From Flavobacterium zhairuonense (GTDB taxonomy: Bacteria; Bacteroidota; Bacteroidia; Flavobacteriales; Flavobacteriaceae), in contig NZ_SJSY01000065.1 in assembly GCF_004352915.1 (NCBI RefSeq), forward strand, positions 62,001-126,000: DNA of 64,000 nucleotides. Reading direction: 5' to 3'. The notes under the pieces are model-generated. The model had not been told where the DNA came from, searched no databases, and worked only from the letters and a program-made list of their open reading frames with translations. The number at the start of each line of letters is the position of its first letter. Position 1 is the stretch's first letter. Below are positions 21,279 through 30,089 of the stretch, in pieces. Both the position numbers and the translations under genes were made by a program.

Positions 21279-21472
21279 CCCAATTAGGGTTCTGGATACT
21301 ATTTTCTTTACTTTTTTGATAGCTGCTTTAATTTTAGTTTTCTATTAATTTGTTTTGCACAGACAAAGTACGGCAGATTTTGATAAAAATTCTTTAATTT
21401 TGGCTTCTCCTTTACAATCAAAGAAATCAAAAATTTGATTTGTCAAATATAATTCAAAATTTGTGCCTTTAT

Positions 21473-22495
21473 ATGCAAAATTCAGAGGTTTTTATTCTTG
21501 CCATTGAAAGTTCCTGCGATGATACTGCGGCTGCAGTTCTACATAACGACAAAGTACTTTCAAATGTTGTGGCCAATCAGTTAATTCACAATCAATATGG
21601 CGGTGTCGTTCCAGAATTGGCTTCAAGAGCGCATCAACAGAACATTGTTCCAGTAATTGATGCTGCACTTCGCAAAGCAAATATACAAAAAGAACAGCTA
21701 AGTGCCATTGCTTTTACACAGGGTCCTGGCTTGATGGGGTCATTGCTCGTGGGTGGTTCATTCAGTAAATCATTGTCATTAGCTTTAAATATTCCGCTTA
21801 TAGCAGTCAATCATATGCATGCTCATATTTTGGCGCATTTTATTGATGAAGAAGGCTTCGACAAACCTGAATTTCCATTCTTAGCTTTGACAATCAGCGG
21901 AGGACATACTCAAATTGTAAAAGTAAACAGCTTTTTTAACATGGAAATCATCGGCGAAACCACTGATGACGCCGTTGGAGAAGCTTTTGACAAAAGCGCC
22001 AAAATTCTTGGACTTCCTTATCCTGGCGGACCTTTGATCGACAAATATGCAAAAGAAGGAAATCCGAAAGCTTTTCAATTCACAAAACCAAAAGTTCCTG
22101 GATTAGACTTTAGTTTTTCTGGATTAAAAACAGCAGTTTTATATTTCATTCAGAAAAACAAACAAGAAAATCCAAATTTCATCGAAGAAAACCTAAATGA
22201 TATTTGTGCATCTATTCAACATACCATCATTGAAATTTTGATGGATAAACTAAAATTAGCTGTAAAAGAAACCGGAATTACGCAGATTGCAATTGGCGGA
22301 GGAGTTTCGGCGAATTCAGGAATCAGAACTACGCTGAAAGAAGCAGAAGGCAAATATGGTTGGAAAACTTTTATTCCGAAATTCGAATACACTACAGACA
22401 ACGCTGCAATGATTGGAATTGTAGGTTATCAAAAATATTTATCAAATCGTTTTGAAGACGCTTCTGTTGTTTCAAAAGCGCGAATTCAATTTTAA
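21473..22495 (+). CDS. tsaD: tRNA N6-adenosine threonylcarbamoyltransferase TsaD
   Basis: Transfers the threonylcarbamoyl group to A37 of ANN-decoding tRNAs, with TsaB and TsaE. ATG 21473 gives MQNSEVFILAIESSCDDT. Motifs: AIESSCDDTAAAV, the metal-binding HMHAHILAHF, LTISGGHTQIV, GEAFDKSAKILGLPYPGGP, DFSFSGLKTA and the C-terminal GGGVSANSGIR. 340 residues, the family length. The rsmE start codon follows after 2 bp, so they are translated from one message. Confidence 0.97.
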   Translation: MQNSEVFILAIESSCDDTAAAVLHNDKVLSNVVANQLIHNQYGGVVPELASRAHQQNIVPVIDAALRKANIQKEQLSAIAFTQGPGLMGSLLVGGSFSKSLSLALNIPLIAVNHMHAHILAHFIDEEGFDKPEFPFLALTISGGHTQIVKVNSFFNMEIIGETTDDAVGEAFDKSAKILGLPYPGGPLIDKYAKEGNPKAFQFTKPKVPGLDFSFSGLKTAVLYFIQKNKQENPNFIEENLNDICASIQHTIIEILMDKLKLAVKETGITQIAIGGGVSANSGIRTTLKEAEGKYGWKTFIPKFEYTTDNAAMIGIVGYQKYLSNRFEDASVVSKARIQF

Positions 22496-22497
22496 TT

Positions 22498-23211
22498 ATG
22501 CAGTTATTTTTCAATCCCGATATCGACGAAACAACCGAAAGTTTTTCTTTTGACAAAGAAGAAAGCCGTCATATCATAAAGGTTTTACGCAAAAAAGATT
22601 CAGATATTCTGCATGTTACAAATGGAAATGGATTATTATTTGAAACCGAAATTACTTTGGCATCAGACAATAAATGTATCGTGGATGTACTTTCGATTCA
22701 AAAATCTCCTGAACCAAAATTCCGATTGCACCTTGCTGTTGCGCCAACTAAAATGAACGATCGTTTTGAATGGTTTTTAGAAAAAGCAACCGAAATTGGC
22801 ATTCAAGAAATTACGCCTATTTTTTGTGATCGATCTGAAAGAAAAGCAATAAATCCGGAGCGTTTTGAAAAAATCATTCTTTCGGCAATGAAACAATCAA
22901 ACGAAACGTTTTTGCCAAAATTAAATCCGGCAATTTCGTTTAAAGAATTTATCAAACAAAAAAATACAGGTTTGCAATTCATTGCGCATTGCGAAGAAAC
23001 AGATAAAAAATCATTGAAAGAAAGCTTGAAACCAAATGAGAATGTAACATTATTAATTGGTCCAGAAGGTGATTTTTCTGAAAAAGAAATTGCATTGGCA
23101 ATCGAAAACAATTTCAAACCCGTTACATTAGGAAATACTCGTTTAAGAACAGAAACTGCAGCGGTTGTGGCTTGCCATAGTGTAGTATTCTTTAATGAAA
23201 GTTCAAATTAA
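22498..23211 (+). CDS. rsmE: 16S rRNA (uracil1498-N3)-methyltransferase RsmE
   Basis: SPOUT-fold methyltransferase acting on the 30S subunit. 237 residues, an N-terminal PUA-like part (FDKEESRHIIKVLRKKDSDIL), LEKATEIGIQEITPIFCDRS, and the trefoil-knot SAM site LLIGPEGDFSEKE with LGNTRLRTETAAVVA. It follows tsaD directly. Confidence 0.95.
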   Translation: MQLFFNPDIDETTESFSFDKEESRHIIKVLRKKDSDILHVTNGNGLLFETEITLASDNKCIVDVLSIQKSPEPKFRLHLAVAPTKMNDRFEWFLEKATEIGIQEITPIFCDRSERKAINPERFEKIILSAMKQSNETFLPKLNPAISFKEFIKQKNTGLQFIAHCEETDKKSLKESLKPNENVTLLIGPEGDFSEKEIALAIENNFKPVTLGNTRLRTETAAVVACHSVVFFNESSN

Positions 23212-23240
23212 AAATCACTGTTCGATTAATTAACGCTACG

Positions 23241-23344
23241 TTTGTAATCTCGACGAAGGAGAGATCGCAAACGTAGCGCTACAAAGATTGGCGATATAGC
23301 TTGAGGAATTTCTAGTGCGATTTCTCCTTCGTCGAAATGACAAA
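23241..23344 (-). repeat. Family A inverted-repeat element, copy A1 (104 bp)
   Basis: In minus orientation it begins TTTGTCATTTCGACGAAGG and ends with the inverted equivalent, with the core ATATCGCCAATCTTTGT. Copies A2 (41592-41697) and A3 (48073-48177) share the ends, the core and the length. No ORF inside. It lies between rsmE and the DUF4159 gene. The flank 23231-23244 also pairs with the interior (CGCTACGTTTG with CAAACGTAGCG). Confidence 0.88.
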
Positions 23345-23354
23345 ACATATAATT

Positions 23355-23993
23355 ATGAAAAAAATATTCTTGTTGTTTTTATTGATTTCAATCTCTTCTT
23401 TTTCACAAGAAATTGCTTTGTTGAAATACAGCGGTGGTGGCGACTGGTATGCCAATCCAACTTCATTGCCAAACTTGATTCGTTTTTGTAATTCTAACAT
23501 CAATACGCGCATCAAAGCAAAACCCTCAACGGTCGAACCTAGCAATCCTGATCTTCTTTCCTATCCTTTTGTCCATATGACGGGACACGGAAATGTAGTT
23601 TTCAGCGATTCAGATATCACTAATTTGAGAAATTATTTGACCTCTGGTGGTTTTCTTCATATTGATGACAACTATGGAATGGATCAATATATCCGAAAAG
23701 AAATCAAGAAAATATTTCCAAATAATGATTTGATCGAAATTCCTGCAAATCATCCTATTTTTCAAAAACCTTTCCCTTTCCCAAATGGATTGCCAAAAAT
23801 CCACGAACATGATGGTACGCGCGCGCAAGCCTTTGGAATTTTTGTCGAAAACAAATTAGTGCTTTTATATACTTACGAATGTGATTTAGGCGATGGATGG
23901 GAAGATGCCGAAGTTCATAATGATCCTGCAAATGTTCGCGACAAAGCTTTAAAAATGGGCGCCAATATTATCAATTATATTTTTACCAATTAA
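23355..23993 (+). CDS. DUF4159 domain-containing exported protein
   Basis: 212 residues. ATG 23355 gives the signal peptide MKKIFLLFLLISISSFSQ; an upstream ATG at 23337 would lie in the repeat. The mature part shows the DUF4159 features YSGGGDWYANPTSLPNL, MTGHGNVVFSD, LTSGGFLHIDDNYGMD and KIHEHDGTRAQAFGI. The fold resembles class I glutamine-amidotransferase-like domains, but I see no catalytic Cys, so the activity is unknown. It overlaps no neighbour and is probably read with the trmH-like gene, 12 bp downstream. Confidence 0.87.
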   Translation: MKKIFLLFLLISISSFSQEIALLKYSGGGDWYANPTSLPNLIRFCNSNINTRIKAKPSTVEPSNPDLLSYPFVHMTGHGNVVFSDSDITNLRNYLTSGGFLHIDDNYGMDQYIRKEIKKIFPNNDLIEIPANHPIFQKPFPFPNGLPKIHEHDGTRAQAFGIFVENKLVLLYTYECDLGDGWEDAEVHNDPANVRDKALKMGANIINYIFTN

Positions 23994-24005
23994 TATTTAA
24001 CCAAA

Positions 24006-24503
24006 GTGCAGCTCACTCATTACGACAATCAATTTGAAAGAAAGACGTTTCCAATAACTTTAGTCTGTGATCATATTTATTTCCAGCAAAATATTGGTTC
24101 ACTTTTTAGAATTAGTGAAGCTTTTGGAGTCGAAAACATCATTTTTTCAGGAAAAGATATTCCGCTTACACCTCGCAAAATCAACAAAACTTCACGAAGC
24201 ACACATTTGCATGTATCGCATCAAGTAATTGAAGAAACTTCAAATTTAATTACTTATCTAACTGAAAACAATTTTGAAATTATTGCGCTGGAAATCGCCA
24301 GCAACAGTAAACCGCTTAAAGAAGTTGTTATCCCTGAAAATCAAAAAATTGCACTTTTAATTGGAAGCGAAATAAATGGTATTTCAGACGAGCTTTTAAA
24401 AATTTCGCATCAAATAGTACATATAAATATGTTTGGAAAAAACTCCAGCATGAATGTTGTGCAAGCGGCAAGTATTGCACTTTACGAGATTACTTCTTCA
24501 TAA
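24006..24503 (+). CDS. TrmH family RNA methyltransferase (SpoU)
   Basis: Small 2'-O-methyltransferase of 165 residues, starting at GTG 24006. SpoU motif 1 is NIGSLFRISEAFGVENIIF, motif 2 is LLIGSEINGISDELL and motif 3 is SSMNVVQAASIALYEI. Its length matches the stand-alone catalytic domain (TrmL-like). The RNA target cannot be read from sequence. It belongs to a group of RNA-modification genes starting at tsaD. Confidence 0.9.
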   Translation: MQLTHYDNQFERKTFPITLVCDHIYFQQNIGSLFRISEAFGVENIIFSGKDIPLTPRKINKTSRSTHLHVSHQVIEETSNLITYLTENNFEIIALEIASNSKPLKEVVIPENQKIALLIGSEINGISDELLKISHQIVHINMFGKNSSMNVVQAASIALYEITSS

Positions 24504-24784
24504 AATTCTTTTTAAGTATCCTATCGTTTTTTTCTTCCGATTTGATTTGTTTAATTTCTTCGATAAACAACAGATAATCACGATGAAATGCACTTTAAAA
24601 TACAAAAGAAAGAAAAAACTTATTAATATTTTTTGTTAATTTTTTGTAGGAATCAGTATTTGTAAGGGATTGTAAAATTTCTCACAAAATAATCTTTGTA
24701 ATATTTTTCCACAATATTTTTTTGTTATAAAATTGCGTTATAATTAACCAAAGTAATTTTTTTATAACAAAAACCCAAACTATT

Positions 24785-25744
24785 ATGAAAAAAATTTTTA
24801 TTACCGCAGTTGCAGCGTTAATGCTGTTTTCTTGTCAAAATGACCAAACTGAAGGAACTGGAGCAGAAGCAAAAGTTGCTACACTTCGTTCTTGTGCTTC
24901 ACAAGACGTATTAGAAGCGCAATTAAAAGCTGATCCAATGCAGGCCATCAGAATGAATCAAATTGAAGCTTTTACAAACGAGCAATTGCTTAAAGGATTT
25001 TCTGGTCGTTTAGTAAATGGCAAAATCGAAATTCCGGTTGTTGTGAACGTTTTATACAAAACAACTGCACAAAACATTTCGGATGCACAAATCCAAACTC
25101 AAATTGATGTTTTAAACAAAGATTTCAATGCTCTAAATTCAGATTACAATAGCGTTCCAGCTTTATTTGCAGGAGTTAAAGCTAACATCGGAATTACATT
25201 TGTATTGGATCAAGTAATCCGAAAATCAACTACTAAAACATCTTGGGGAACCAATGACGCTATGAAAAAAACAGCTCAAGGCGGTATTGCACCAACATCT
25301 CCTACTACAAAACTTAACTTATGGTCTTGCGCTATTGGTGGCGGAATTCTAGGTTATGCGCAATTCCCTGGCGGTTCATCTGCAACAGATGGAGTTGTAA
25401 TTGATTCTCGTTATTTTGGTTTGTCTGGTGCTGCAAATGCTCCATTCAACTTAGGAAGAACAGCAACTCACGAAGTTGGACACTGGATGAATTTACGTCA
25501 CATTTGGGGAGATGCAACTTGCGGAAGCGATTTGGTATCTGATACTCCAACACACAATACTGCAAATTATGGTGTACCAGCATATCCACACTATAGCACT
25601 TGTTCTGGAACTCCAGTTGAAATGACTATGAACTACATGGATTATGTTGACGACAACGCAATGTATATGTTCTCTACAGGTCAAAAAAGCAGAATGTTAG
25701 CTATTTTTGCTTCTGGAGGACCAAGAGCTGCTTTTGCACAATAA
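24785..25744 (+). CDS. M43 family zinc metalloprotease (pappalysin/cytophagalysin-like), lipoprotein signal
   Basis: Secreted or surface protease of 319 residues. A lipobox (LFSC, Cys17) follows a short hydrophobic signal. The zinc motif HEVGHWMNLRH begins at about residue 229; the usual Gly of HExxHxxGxxH is Asn here, as I recall in several flavobacterial members. The Met-turn is MTMNYMDYVDD. Family residues GGSSATDGVVIDSRYFG precede the zinc site. There is no C-terminal secretion domain, so it is probably held by the lipid anchor. A clear terminator follows. Confidence 0.9.
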   Translation: MKKIFITAVAALMLFSCQNDQTEGTGAEAKVATLRSCASQDVLEAQLKADPMQAIRMNQIEAFTNEQLLKGFSGRLVNGKIEIPVVVNVLYKTTAQNISDAQIQTQIDVLNKDFNALNSDYNSVPALFAGVKANIGITFVLDQVIRKSTTKTSWGTNDAMKKTAQGGIAPTSPTTKLNLWSCAIGGGILGYAQFPGGSSATDGVVIDSRYFGLSGAANAPFNLGRTATHEVGHWMNLRHIWGDATCGSDLVSDTPTHNTANYGVPAYPHYSTCSGTPVEMTMNYMDYVDDNAMYMFSTGQKSRMLAIFASGGPRAAFAQ

Positions 25745-25765
25745 ATCCAAATAAAATGCACAATG

Positions 25766-25795
25766 AAAGCGAGATATTTACGTCTCGCTTTTTTT
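25766..25795 (+). terminator. Rho-independent terminator after the M43 protease
   Basis: Stem AAAGCGAGA (25766-25774) with TCTCGCTTT (25783-25791) around an 8-base loop, followed by further T residues, 21 bp after the stop codon. Confidence 0.85.
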
Positions 25796-25850
25796 ATGCT
25801 TGTTAAATTTTTCAAAGCTTTTTCCTATATTTATGGTCTAAAACTTAACT

Positions 25851-26942
25851 ATGATCACTTCAAAAATCATTTCTAACGGAATTCTAAGAGCCTTGGCAAC
25901 CATACTGGCAGTTGCTGCAGTTTTATACTTTTTATATGAAATACAGACAGTGATCGTTTACCTCTGTATTTCGCTAATTCTATGTTTGATCGCAAATCCT
26001 TTAGTGCAATTTTTAAGAAGCAAATTGAAATTCAGCAATTCTTTGGCAGCGACCACAACAATTATTCTTTTTATATTATTAATGGTTGGCTTCATTCTTT
26101 TATTTGTGCCGTTGATTATTTCCCAAGCCAATAATTTATCCTTATTAGATACAAATCATTTGCAGGCACAATTCATAGATACAGAAAAAAGTTTAGAAAA
26201 CTACTTCAATATCGAACATGTTGATTTGAATAAAATGCTGAGTGATTCAAAAATAACATCGGCTTTGGATTTTAATTATTTCACAAGCTTTATAAATTCC
26301 ATTATGAGTTTTATGGCCGATATGGGAATGGGATTAGTTTCTGTTTTTTTTATTACTTTTTTCTTCATCAAAGATCAGGAAGCTTTTAAAATTCAAGCCC
26401 GAAAAATTCTTCCTGACACAAACGAAGACAAAATCTTAAACTCAATTACAAAAATAAACCATTTGCTGACGCGCTATTTTATTGGGTTGCTTTTGCAATT
26501 AACCGTTGTCTTTTTTCTATACCTTATTGTATTGATTATCTTCGGAAATAAAAATGCTTTTGTAATTGCTTTTTTGTGCGCCATCTTAAATGTAATTCCA
26601 TACATCGGACCAATTATCGGAACTATATTAGCTGCCATTTTAACGATGATCAGTTTGATTGGAAATGATTTTCAATCTGAAATTTTGCCAACAACGATTT
26701 ACGTCGTAATCGGTTTCTTGTTGGTTCAGGCCATTGATAATAACATCAGCCAACCTATAATTTCGTCAAAAAGTGTAAATTCGCATCCTCTGGAAATATT
26801 CCTGATTACTTTAATCAGCGGTATTACTTTTGGAATTGTCGGAATGATCATCGCAATTCCAGTCTATACGATGCTGAAAGTGATTTTAAAAGAGTTTTTT
26901 CCAGACAATAAAATCGTCTCCGTATTAACTGAAAGAATTTAG
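25851..26942 (+). CDS. AI-2E family transporter (PerM/YdgG-like permease)
   Basis: Polytopic inner-membrane protein of 363 residues with about eight TM helices. It shows the typical order: two N-terminal helices, a pair near residue 60-85, a soluble amphipathic stretch (about 95-155), then the conserved core FIKDQEAFKIQARKILPDT, AILNVIPYIGPIIGTILAAI and the C-terminal GIVGMIIAIPVYTMLKVIL. Family members export autoinducer-2, ions or other small molecules; the substrate here is unknown. The next gene starts 2 bp after its stop. Confidence 0.9.
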   Translation: MITSKIISNGILRALATILAVAAVLYFLYEIQTVIVYLCISLILCLIANPLVQFLRSKLKFSNSLAATTTIILFILLMVGFILLFVPLIISQANNLSLLDTNHLQAQFIDTEKSLENYFNIEHVDLNKMLSDSKITSALDFNYFTSFINSIMSFMADMGMGLVSVFFITFFFIKDQEAFKIQARKILPDTNEDKILNSITKINHLLTRYFIGLLLQLTVVFFLYLIVLIIFGNKNAFVIAFLCAILNVIPYIGPIIGTILAAILTMISLIGNDFQSEILPTTIYVVIGFLLVQAIDNNISQPIISSKSVNSHPLEIFLITLISGITFGIVGMIIAIPVYTMLKVILKEFFPDNKIVSVLTERI

Positions 26943-26944
26943 CT

Positions 26945-28126
26945 TTGAACACAATTATTTTGCACCAAAACATTCAAGATTTTATATCCAAAAATGTTGG
27001 TGCTCCGATTTCAAAACTGGCACTTCAAAAGAATCCTTTTCCTGAAGTGGACTGGATTTTGATTTTAAATCAAATCGAAGCCAAAACAAAAGCTAAAGAT
27101 AAACTCCCAACTTGGTTTAAGACCGAAAATATTATTTATCCGAGTAAAGTTTCGGTTGAACAGACTTCTTCCGAAAAAACAGCAGCTTACAAAGCTTCTT
27201 TAATTTCGGGAAAAACCTTAATTGATCTTACTGGAGGCTTTGGCGTTGATGATTTTTATTTCTCACAAAAGTTTAAATCTGTAACTCATTGTGAAATTAA
27301 TCCAGATTTATCAGAAATTGTAAACCATAATTTACAACAATTAGGCATAAAAAATTGTTTTTGCTACGCAGATGATTCAGCCAATATTTTAAAAGAGTCA
27401 GAAATAAAATGGGATTGGATTTATATTGATCCTTCCCGAAGAAATGATGCAAAAGGAAAGGTTTTCATGTTGAAAGATTGTTTGCCGAACGTTCCTGAAT
27501 CTTTGGATTTTTACTTCGAAAAAAGCGATTCTATTTTAATAAAAACCGCTCCCCTTTTAGACATTTCTGCGGGTTTATCTGAATTGAAATTTGTAAAAAA
27601 CATTCACATCATTGCACTTGAAAATGAAGTGAAAGAATTGCTTTTCGAAATTCACAATAATTATTTGGGAGAGATTACGATTAAAACCGCCAATATCATA
27701 AAAGAAAAAACAGAAGCTTTTGAATTTGTTTTAGGCAATGAAACCGAATTTCCCTCTTATGAATTGCCTCAAAAATATTTATACGAACCGAATTCGGCTA
27801 TAATGAAATCTGGTGGATTTGATGAAGTGAGTACTTTTTTCAAAATTAACAAACTTCACAAACACTCTCATTTATATACTTCAGAAGATTTAATTGATTT
27901 TCCAGGCAGAACTTTTAAGATAGAAAAAGTGATTCCGTACAGCAAAAATGAGATGAAAACGGAGCTTGCAAATCAGCAGGCCAATATAACAACACGCAAT
28001 TTTCCTGATACTGTAGAAAACATCCGAAAAAAATGGAAAATAAAAAATGGAGGCAATTTGTATTGTTTTTTTACAACTGATGTAAAAGATAACAAAATAG
28101 TTTTAATTTGCACCAAAATAATCTAA
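26945..28126 (+). CDS. Class I SAM-dependent methyltransferase with THUMP-like domain
   Basis: 393 residues starting at TTG 26945. SAM motif I is LIDLTGGFGVDDFYFSQ, and the base-methylation-type motif is YIDPSRRNDAKGKVF (DPxR) at about residue 160-175. The C-terminal part (PNSAIMKSGGFDEVSTFFKI, then RNFPDTVENIRKKWKIKNGG) matches the THUMP-like domain of this bacterial family. It probably methylates RNA. It is translationally linked to the permease upstream and to the small secreted protein downstream (3 bp). Confidence 0.87.
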   Translation: MNTIILHQNIQDFISKNVGAPISKLALQKNPFPEVDWILILNQIEAKTKAKDKLPTWFKTENIIYPSKVSVEQTSSEKTAAYKASLISGKTLIDLTGGFGVDDFYFSQKFKSVTHCEINPDLSEIVNHNLQQLGIKNCFCYADDSANILKESEIKWDWIYIDPSRRNDAKGKVFMLKDCLPNVPESLDFYFEKSDSILIKTAPLLDISAGLSELKFVKNIHIIALENEVKELLFEIHNNYLGEITIKTANIIKEKTEAFEFVLGNETEFPSYELPQKYLYEPNSAIMKSGGFDEVSTFFKINKLHKHSHLYTSEDLIDFPGRTFKIEKVIPYSKNEMKTELANQQANITTRNFPDTVENIRKKWKIKNGGNLYCFFTTDVKDNKIVLICTKII

Positions 28127-28129
28127 ACA

Positions 28130-28693
28130 ATGAAACAACTAATTACACTAACCCTTTTTTTATTAACCTTTACTGCATTTGCACAAAAACCATGTGAATA
28201 TAGCGCCAATGTAACTGACTCGCTAGGCACTTATAAAGTAACAAACGAATATCTTATCAGTGAAAAAAACTTTGGAGGAAACTCTAGTTATGTTTTCTTC
28301 TCTTTGGCACAAACCGATGGACTTCCAACACTTAATTTGCAGCTTATCCAAAAAAGCAAAGATTTTATAAAAGCAAACTGCTTTGACAAAAACTCACGCG
28401 TATTTTTACAACTACAAAACGGAAAAGTAGTAACTTTAATGCACATCGATCAAGAAAACTGCGGAACGCTTATTCGCGAAGGCGGATTTGACAATCGAGT
28501 AAACACGGGCATTTTTATGTTTGTAAAAGACAATTACGAAGAGCTTAAAAAATCGCCAGTGACGATGATGCGAATCAAATATTTGACTGATACCGAAGAT
28601 TACATTGTAAAAAGCGAAATAACATCTGAAATGAATAAAAAGGTTTACAACCCTGACACTTATTTCATTCAGAACATTCGATGCGTTGAATAA
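28130..28693 (+). CDS. Exported hypothetical protein, 187 aa
   Basis: Signal peptide MKQLITLTLFLLTFTAFAQ with a typical cleavage after AFAQ. The mature region has four cysteines (CEY, NCFDK, ENCG, RCVE) that could form disulfides, and the segment YVFFSLAQTDGLPTLNLQLIQKS. I do not recognise a domain. The stop codon abuts the stop of the convergent M15 gene without any spacer. Confidence 0.75.
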   Translation: MKQLITLTLFLLTFTAFAQKPCEYSANVTDSLGTYKVTNEYLISEKNFGGNSSYVFFSLAQTDGLPTLNLQLIQKSKDFIKANCFDKNSRVFLQLQNGKVVTLMHIDQENCGTLIREGGFDNRVNTGIFMFVKDNYEELKKSPVTMMRIKYLTDTEDYIVKSEITSEMNKKVYNPDTYFIQNIRCVE

Positions 28694-29347
28694 TTATTCG
28701 CATTTCCAGTTTTGATCAGATACTTTATCATTCAAACCTGCTTTTAGATTATAATGCCACCATTCTGAATCAAATGAATTAAAACCGTTTTTGATCATTA
28801 TTTTTTTCAAAAACTTTCTATTCGATTTCACTTCTTTTGAAAGTGCTGTATAATTATGACTGGCTTCGATCCCAAAAAAATCAAAGGGAGTTCCCATATC
28901 AACTTCTTTACCATTGGCATCAACTATTGAAATATCAACGGCTCCTCCTCTATTGTGGATGGAGCCTTTTTTTGGATCGGCCACATACTTCGGGTTAGAA
29001 ACAATTGTCCACATTCTTTTTTGAATTGACAAAGGCCTGTAACAATCATAAAGTTTGATTTTGAAACCTTTCTTTTTAAAATCATTATTTGCAGCAATTA
29101 GCGCTTTGACCGTTTTCATTCTCAAAACACATTCCGCACAATCATAAACTTTTGCTTTCAAAAAATTATCTTCTGTGGCATATTTCATGTCGTAAACAAA
29201 ATCCTTGCTGAAATCTTTCAAATTAACAAAAGAAGTATCAGGAATTTCTTGTTTTACAGGGCCTTCGTACGCTTCGTTTTGGGCATTTGAAGAAATATTC
29301 CAAAAAAGAAAAACAGCAAAAAACAAGAATTTTACAAATTGCGACAT
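28694..29347 (-). CDS. M15 family D-alanyl-D-alanine dipeptidase (VanX/DdpX-like)
   Basis: Periplasmic zinc dipeptidase that hydrolyses D-Ala-D-Ala from peptidoglycan turnover. Signal peptide up to SSNAQ (residue 23). VanX zinc and catalytic residues are visible: SIHNRGGAVD (His131, Asp138) and EWWH (Glu195, His198), plus YDCYRPLSIQKRMW. 217 residues. No vanA or vanH genes are near, so a role in wall recycling is more likely than glycopeptide resistance. Confidence 0.9.
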   Translation of the reverse strand: MSQFVKFLFFAVFLFWNISSNAQNEAYEGPVKQEIPDTSFVNLKDFSKDFVYDMKYATEDNFLKAKVYDCAECVLRMKTVKALIAANNDFKKKGFKIKLYDCYRPLSIQKRMWTIVSNPKYVADPKKGSIHNRGGAVDISIVDANGKEVDMGTPFDFFGIEASHNYTALSKEVKSNRKFLKKIMIKNGFNSFDSEWWHYNLKAGLNDKVSDQNWKCE

Positions 29348-29498
29348 AATGGTTGAGATTTAAAAAAATGAAATTAAACAATATTTCAAATCTTTCAAAT
29401 CAGAAATCAATTTCTTTTTAAATAAAAAATGATGTTTTTTCATTAAATTAGCTAAACAAGACTTTACAAATCAATTAGTTAATTCAAAAAGATATACT

Positions 29499-30017
29499 AT
29501 GAACAAAGGAAAGAAGCATTTTTTTATAGTTGCATTGAGTTGTTTTGCAATTGTATCCTGTAAAAAAGAACATATAAAAAGTGTCCCAACGACTGATTCC
29601 ACTTCTATAAGAACCGAAGCCTTAAAAACAGATAGCACCGTTTTAAATCCAACAGATTCGCTGTATACTTTGGTAGATAAAAGCGTAATCGGAACGCAAT
29701 TTTTAACTAAAAGCGCACTTGCTCCAAGATTAAAAACTTTGCTGGGAGCAGATTATGATGAAATGGTGAAAAATTGGAATACAGAAACTCCTTTTGAAAA
29801 ACAAGAAAACATAGTACATGCTTGGGGCTGCAAACAGCATGACTGCAACACGTATTCTTATGATCTTTTTATTGACGTAAAAAACAATAAGATCAATGTT
29901 TACAAATTTGCAAAATCGAAAATGACGATTTTTAAAGAAGATAATTTTGAAATTGAAATCAAAGATGCTTTTTTAAAGGACTTAAATACGAAAAAGAGTA
30001 ATGCTGAAATTAAATAG
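29499..30017 (+). CDS. Lipoprotein with Ivy-like (lysozyme inhibitor) CKxHDC loop
   Basis: 172 residues with a lipobox at IVSC (Cys21), then a Ser/Thr/Asp-rich linker. The folded part (about 60-165) holds WGCKQHDCNTYSYDLFIDV (Cys111, His114, Cys116). In E. coli Ivy the loop CKPHDC, closed by a disulfide, plugs the active site of C-type lysozyme. The order here, helix (LKTLLGADYDEMVKNW), then loop, then strand with an NKINVYKF end, matches Ivy. The neighbour at 28694-29347 is a peptidoglycan dipeptidase on the other strand. This is inference from a short motif, so moderate confidence in function, higher that it is a real lipoprotein gene. Confidence 0.6.
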   Translation: MNKGKKHFFIVALSCFAIVSCKKEHIKSVPTTDSTSIRTEALKTDSTVLNPTDSLYTLVDKSVIGTQFLTKSALAPRLKTLLGADYDEMVKNWNTETPFEKQENIVHAWGCKQHDCNTYSYDLFIDVKNNKINVYKFAKSKMTIFKEDNFEIEIKDAFLKDLNTKKSNAEIK

Positions 30018-30089
30018 AGTTTTCAGTCGCAGTCACGGCCCACAGTGCTCACTGCATCTGAAAATTGAGACTGCGACTGAAGACTGCTA
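30018..30089. repeat. Inverted repeat with CAGTCGCAGTC arms
   Basis: TTTTCAGTCGCAGTC on the left (about 30020-30036) faces GACTGCGACTGAAGAC on the right (about 30069-30084), around a GC-richer loop. It lies between two convergent genes and could serve as a bidirectional terminator, although T-tracts are weak. Confidence 0.6.

Noticed and set aside
28694-29347. Vancomycin-resistance locus
   Set aside because: Only the VanX-like dipeptidase is present; vanA- and vanH-like genes are absent, so wall recycling is more likely.
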